Assembly: GCF_947648125.1 (NCBI RefSeq)
Contig: NZ_CANSMR010000004.1
Span: forward strand, 124,001 to 188,000
DNA length: 64,000 nucleotides
Direction: 5' to 3'
Origin: an uncultured Bradyrhizobium sp.
GTDB lineage: Bacteria; Pseudomonadota; Alphaproteobacteria; Rhizobiales; Xanthobacteraceae
The notes under the pieces are model-generated. The model saw only the letters and a list, made by a program, of their open reading frames with translations. It was not told where the DNA came from and made no database searches. This document shows, in pieces, positions 62,101 to 64,000 of this stretch. The first letter of the stretch is position 1; the number at the start of each line of letters is the position of its first letter. Position numbers and translations under genes: made by a program.

Positions 62101-64000
62101 GGGACTTGGCGCGTTGGGAGGAGGTAACGTCCGGGTCGCTATCGACGGCGACCTCAGGAATGTCGACATCAGTCTGCCGACGACAGGCGGGTTGAACGGC
62201 ACCGGCGCGTTGTCGGTGTACGGCGGCGGCAATCTCTCGCTGACCGTGGGCGGCGGTATCAACTACGCCAATCTGCTGGTCGGGCGGGGAACGGCCGACA
62301 TCCAGGCCGGCGAGATCGGAATGTCGCCGCTGAACGCCACTTCTCTGACAGTCGCGCGCGCCGATCTGCTGATCGGCGACGCCCAGTTCAATGTGGTGTC
62401 CCGCCGGGGAATCAACGCGATCGTCGGCGATCCGACACGGATGACGCAGCAGCCCGACCCCACGAGGAGCGGCTATCGCATCCCGGCCGGCCTGGAAGGA
62501 AATGGGCCGCCCACATTCTACTACACCCCGGCGGCCCCCTATGGCTTCTTTACCAGCATGACGGCCGCGAGCGCCCTGACCGAATTCGCTGAAGGCGGCG
62601 ACATCACGGTGCATGGTGATTTCACGCCACCGATCTTCGAACTGACGGCGGCCGGCGGCTCCATCCGCGCCGGCGCCATTGCCCAAAGCTCCACCAATTT
62701 CAATTATCTCGCGGCACTGGCTGCGCCGACGGCCCGGCTCGATCTGTTAGCTCAGCAGGATATCGTGGGTTTTGGCGTCAGCATGACGGCGGCCGATATG
62801 CTGTCCCAGGTCAACGGCGCCTCGGCGCCGGCAGGCAGTGACTATGCGAGCACGTTCTTAAATCCGTCTTCCTACGACACGTTTGGTGGCCCGCTGTCGC
62901 TGCCCTCGAACCTGGTGCAGTTCAACGATCCGCACACCGTCCATGTCTATGCGGTCCAGGGGAACCTGACAAAGCTTGCGCTGGCGACGTCGGAGCGCGC
63001 GCAGGTGCGCGCCGGCCTCGATATCGTCCAGCCGATTATCAATATCGAGAACGCCGGGCTCGGCGACGTCTCGCTGGTGCAGGCCGGTCGCGATATCGTC
63101 AGCTGCCAGCCCTGTAGCCTGGCCTACCCGGACTTCTTCAACATTCGTGTCGAGGGGCCCGGCTCGCTCTCCGTCCTTGCCGGTCGCAACATTGTTGCGC
63201 AGATCGGCGCATATCACTCGCAGGGGCTCGGCATCACGTCGGTCGGCAACGCGGACAATCCGTTGTTGCCGTCGACCGGTGCTTCGATCAGCGCTGCGGT
63301 CGGTATCGGCGCGAGCGGTCCCGACACCACAGCCTTCATCAACCTCTATTTCGATCCGCGGAACACCGATGCGACGACGCAAGGCTATCTCGCGCAGCTC
63401 ACCAGCTACATGAGTGGGATTGAAGGCATCGCCCTCAGTAGCGACCGGGCGCTCGCCGATTTCCGCAGCCTCGCCCCGGCCGCGCAATTGCCGTTCATCG
63501 AACAGGTGTATTTCGCCGAGCTCAGGGCGGGCGGCGAAGCGGCGGCCAACGGCCATGGCGCAGGTGGCAAGGGTTACGATCGGGCCTACCGCGCGATCCA
63601 GACCCTGTTCCCGGGCAGCGTGATCGGTGGCACCACCACAGCCTATGCCGGCAATCTTTCGCTATTCCAGATCGCACGCATTCGCACCGAGCAGGGTGGC
63701 AGCATCAACATCCTGGCGCCCGGTGGCGGGGTGTCGCTCGGCATCGAGAACCAGACGCCCGACCTGACCGGGCAGACCGACACCGCGCGTCCCGGCCTGT
63801 TGACGCTCGAAGGCGGCGACGTCAACATCTTCACCGATCGCAGCGTCGTGGTGGCGCAGTCGCGCGTCTTCACCGAGCTCGGCGGCGACATCCTGATGTT
63901 CTCGACCAACGGCGACCTCAACGCCGGCAAGGGCAAGCAGACCTCGATCGTGACATCGCCTCCCCTGGTCATCTACGATCAGTATGGCCGCTCGGCCAAA
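53192..64000 (+). CDS. Giant TpsA/filamentous haemagglutinin-family exoprotein, partial (runs off the window)
   Basis: The frame is open from ATG 53192 to the last base (3603 codons, no stop), so only the start is in the window. An extended N-terminus with SRRGLMAGTSLATVLLAAHP (about 30-49) resembles an ESPR/Tat-like signal. An Ala/Gln-rich helix follows (about 69-112), then the TPS secretion domain (about 145-300; QSFNVGAQTDVVFNQQGNSN, GQVLLINQSGIIFGGASQI). Thereafter come thousands of residues of short beta-helix repeats rich in Gly, Asn, Ala and Ser (GSITVAGLIDASGGSAATI). The only cysteines I noticed are C3305 and C3308 (SCQPCS). A TpsB pore is needed for export; none lies in the window. 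It follows the STN/ECF/FecR set by 124 bp and is its probable target. Confidence 0.88.
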   Translation, partial: MPVRAQATHHPRTRGELAVRTLLRSSRLVSRRGLMAGTSLATVLLAAHPASARPLNGAWTVGAPLYAADAANAGAQQAAAAAAQSSGALARAAQAIQAMQAAQTAARAAARATGTSRTLPQVVPDGLVPGGLQVAPGAVPGSSVWSGANLPTQANVNGRASVGITQTAPQAILNWQSFNVGAQTDVVFNQQGNSNWVALNRVIGNVGPSQILGHINADGQVLLINQSGIIFGGASQINVGSLVASTLNITDQQFKTALLNRSPFDNSGNLQAPIFANSSGPTGDVIVEAGAVILTAPPASVTTGGGNVFLLGANVQNNGSIVTPGGQAALAAGTSVYVTTSGNTSQQGLMLNVLNGGTVGNTGLIAAPTGSVTLVGMNLQQSGLLVATTSVNQAGSILLSAQQGLQGMFGYDSATHYAVSTQTGKVQLAPGSITAVLPEEDGLTARDTQPQAQSRITVEGGFVNVQSGAAIIAPSGRVALQASSHGDQLYLQDNPTAKINAYSSRDGARVLVDTGSLIDVSGLQNVPVAASSDVVQVNVRANELRDSPMQRGGILSSKNVWVNVHDLNPVASDRVYTPGGLLEVSGWLGQVERPIDQRLTTGGSVIAYSTGDAILRPGASIDIAGGSLAHQAGYVPVTWLVGSDGRIYSVNQAPADLTYSSIGVGFTVNHAHWGVTEFYANPLIPNQRYQPAYLEGRAAGALTVIASAAEVDASVVAATINGPYQRTANTLPAGAAFTIGASDASLVPTSVVIASSVAPPVLSGATSPLPPSWQQTVYLSADLLDQANYGSITINARGGVADPISGAVSPAVSIVGGAKLQVASGGSIALNSNVVFAGGGISIDGQLVARAGSVTVNAAQQGTTIFSGDIELHRGSVIDTRGLWVNDRTGGNDVPPALYNGGNVKLSAYGSVRIDNGAVIDASSGGWTQSTGRIKTSNGLPVGTGGNITLIADGFGATLHNSTTLAQTYPGRVYLDGTLRSYGFTLGGTLSIATPAIQIGGDAILPLSTISRINADGTSNLTPVDPASVMQLSPGFFASGGFSQYALYSYQNLTVASGTDLELHGVNLVPNAQAILAPTGSDVAAIATAGVLPSYQRPAPVNLVLSAIDAFNGNLDLRRGAVIDADPQATISLHARHQLTVDGTINAPAGTINLDLTGTTGTWVAVGSPVGVPPNNGPSYAATQTLWIGADARLLAPGLVTSTLDGLGHPVNTVLGGGQVNINQDAQPSLYYPYSATQPYGEQPLGVVVAQAGAIIDVSGTSGTMQQVAGRSGVIQTQVATPGGSIAIRASLGLLFDATMKAQGAAGGSLTIDQMIGTYVADSSGASQFVQPVFQTIVSQAAPRMTTGLSQGQAVPGSLLGELFIGADQISSGGFASVSLGAVDALVFNGNVNLAAARSLTINASNISATPGASVRLNAPYVDIGGGQRNINEYTSSSYVPLGSYSAVPMAGTARLEVNADLIDIEGTLRSGASYSYVTSFINFSTPVQQTVSLPGFASMAFNSLGDIRLVPVSRTAPFYATKPTTMTTAGDVTFTGTEIYPISTGPVSNAYSSIPSGLFLIQATGPSSVVSFASNGQAPYMPLSAGGSVQIVAPTVNQGGVLLAPLGQITFGDPKNPAGTRAINLLPGSITSVSAGGTLIPYGSPLGNSDWIYGYDNSGTANTISAPPAKTISFYGQALAVAGASGGVASARIDESGGGDLYGAQFVSGAGGSVDTLSGTQTFAVLPSLGNRYAPRDPQMQLSDPTQAASAPLALQVGQQIYLSGIPGLPAGTYTLLPGHYALLPGAYKVTVAVNQTTATGLSNFAQRDGSYRVLGYGEVANTGFRDSLPSAYIVTPGAVVRQQSQYAETTASQFYASKAVASGIAAPYLPLDAGQLVINATSSLSLPVTGGFGDFTAPAGGRGGQADIVASNLEILAPGGTAAPGMTGIQANALDGIGAQSILIGGTRSLNGNVLTITPAAQQLQIDGGAVLTAPEIMLTASSTITIGAGAQIDTTSFGAIPTLFPSDPKTGKTLGSIALARVNGGGAGAFVLASNAPVLPVTLPAGSGGASKLSIGAGAQIFGGSALALSASNTISMDPSARLAAPTVTVSVPVINFGTGGASGFNLSASLLSQLSEGDPLRHLAPTGNLMLSASAAINVYGSVDLGDLDPATGQPLLAGLTLSAPVINGFGAATDSVRLRANTITLNGGVTGAASTGSGQGAFEIDAAQLTLGGGGNLAFGGFNTVTLAASGQVIGGVAYAGPISAGAMQKIGTVSYAPGEVMPGTFSVSGGLTIAAPLVTAQAGALTQLVANAGTVTFAALPGSSVQPVASSGGATLSVSAQSIVQGTTINLPSGAISFSAQNGITLQAGSVTNVAGAVTPFFDVVRIAPAGSVTLQTVNGDVAVASGAVVDLRGGRLGSVTLPALDVVDSDQGGNAGTLTIVAPSGTAHLDGQLLASADPRYAGGKAILALKSGDAARLLGSIAGFSGEQALTLANGDINVGNITARDVELTASSGSITVAGLIDASGGSAATIRLIAGNNLELGAHAVLNAGTTAARGGTVFLGLANNSSGMLTFDTDGSSTPVISVAGTDPNIALNGGQVWLRAPRTANDVRINNNGVQVVGAREIDVEAVKFYDVSGTPYVDAKLATADSDAQAYIAAATIKSGIGTLKGTSVTAFHLMPGIELDSSGTLTLLQNPSPTNSGIDLHTYRYNGEPMVLTLRAAGNLLINGSLSDGFAAPVSSPDGSIFAIAAPLPAGSGSATFRLVAGADLVAADPLAIVPTVLRPAPTPTNPEPGSIIFAAPYLLDSNSNPSVRGNGTKVQIPGVVRTGIRDLDLAAAGNIDIQTAFGIYTAGEQATPDFAVPSRTLIRSSATYQYDSYLGYGYDASRHRVKYDASYPVQAFHPSYQTGGGDLTVEVHGSLIGADISNRSLKSYAATGLDTYWLWTEPFAASPTWFLNFGTYYQPYLNSGYDSLPSVAAFRGLGALGGGNVRVAIDGDLRNVDISLPTTGGLNGTGALSVYGGGNLSLTVGGGINYANLLVGRGTADIQAGEIGMSPLNATSLTVARADLLIGDAQFNVVSRRGINAIVGDPTRMTQQPDPTRSGYRIPAGLEGNGPPTFYYTPAAPYGFFTSMTAASALTEFAEGGDITVHGDFTPPIFELTAAGGSIRAGAIAQSSTNFNYLAALAAPTARLDLLAQQDIVGFGVSMTAADMLSQVNGASAPAGSDYASTFLNPSSYDTFGGPLSLPSNLVQFNDPHTVHVYAVQGNLTKLALATSERAQVRAGLDIVQPIINIENAGLGDVSLVQAGRDIVSCQPCSLAYPDFFNIRVEGPGSLSVLAGRNIVAQIGAYHSQGLGITSVGNADNPLLPSTGASISAAVGIGASGPDTTAFINLYFDPRNTDATTQGYLAQLTSYMSGIEGIALSSDRALADFRSLAPAAQLPFIEQVYFAELRAGGEAAANGHGAGGKGYDRAYRAIQTLFPGSVIGGTTTAYAGNLSLFQIARIRTEQGGSINILAPGGGVSLGIENQTPDLTGQTDTARPGLLTLEGGDVNIFTDRSVVVAQSRVFTELGGDILMFSTNGDLNAGKGKQTSIVTSPPLVIYDQYGRSAK

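Noticed and set aside
60332-62686. 784-codon leftward frame inside the TpsA region
   Set aside because: Antisense shadow of the TpsA gene, rich in Arg, Asp and Gly without recognisable motifs.
1-64000. CRISPR arrays, tRNA and rRNA genes, transposase genes
   Set aside because: I looked for regularly spaced repeats, tRNA-like cloverleaf ends and transposase motifs and saw none.

Overview
The window is high-GC DNA from an alphaproteobacterium that looks like Bradyrhizobium or a close relative. This rests on an NdvA/ChvA-type glucan exporter, a TrcR (DUF1013) regulator, the families of small exported proteins, and several kinds of imperfect palindromic intergenic repeats that I recall from Bradyrhizobium genomes. 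I could run no database search. I see no rRNA, tRNA, CRISPR array or transposase gene. The coding strand switches often.

0-30 kb is mostly core chromosome. In order it holds an SDR oxidoreductase, a frameshifted Na+/H+ antiporter, an LprI/TPR exported protein, propionyl-CoA synthetase (prpE), a small lipoprotein, an acyltransferase-3 membrane enzyme and the TrcR regulator. The row ispH-thrB-rnhA follows. A leftward series then encodes a peroxiredoxin, a DUF924 protein, FadD, a D-Ala-D-Ala carboxypeptidase, the NdvA-like exporter and an ABC substrate-binding protein. After that come a HisE-like protein, a VTT-domain membrane protein, two nitronate monooxygenase paralogues (one without the usual active-site His), a thioesterase, a hybrid histidine kinase and an acyl-CoA synthetase. 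The gaps carry dispersed repeats, several of which form terminator-like hairpins.

30.2-35.2 kb is the most unusual segment. A leftward TIR-domain gene diverges from a rightward row of patatin-like phospholipase, SLOG-like nucleotide-binding protein, and a protein joining a Rossmann-like (deoxyribosyltransferase/TIR-like) domain to a TPR-like helical region that resembles the N-terminal region of animal ASK kinases. This has the look of a nucleotide- or NAD-signal immune system without a CD-NTase. Just to its right (35.2-37 kb) is genomic debris: an O-methyltransferase and a TetR gene, once divergent, fused through a deletion that removed both 5' ends, plus a second copy of the TetR 3' tail.

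38-48.2 kb is one long rightward operon: a complete carbohydrate-type ABC importer (binding protein, two permeases, a 66-aa membrane protein, two ATPases), then dhaL, dhaM (EIIA), HPr, enzyme I, a small HTH protein and dhaK. It couples ABC uptake to PEP-dependent dihydroxyacetone-type phosphorylation with its own EI and HPr.

48-50.5 kb carries a second VTT-domain protein, a small exported protein and undecaprenyl-diphosphatase. From 50.8 kb to the end lies a cell-surface signalling set (STN/TonB-C periplasmic protein, ECF sigma factor, FecR-like anti-sigma) directly upstream of a giant TpsA/filamentous-haemagglutinin exoprotein. That frame is open from 53192 to the end of the window (at least 3603 codons). 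The layout resembles the Pseudomonas PUMA3 system.
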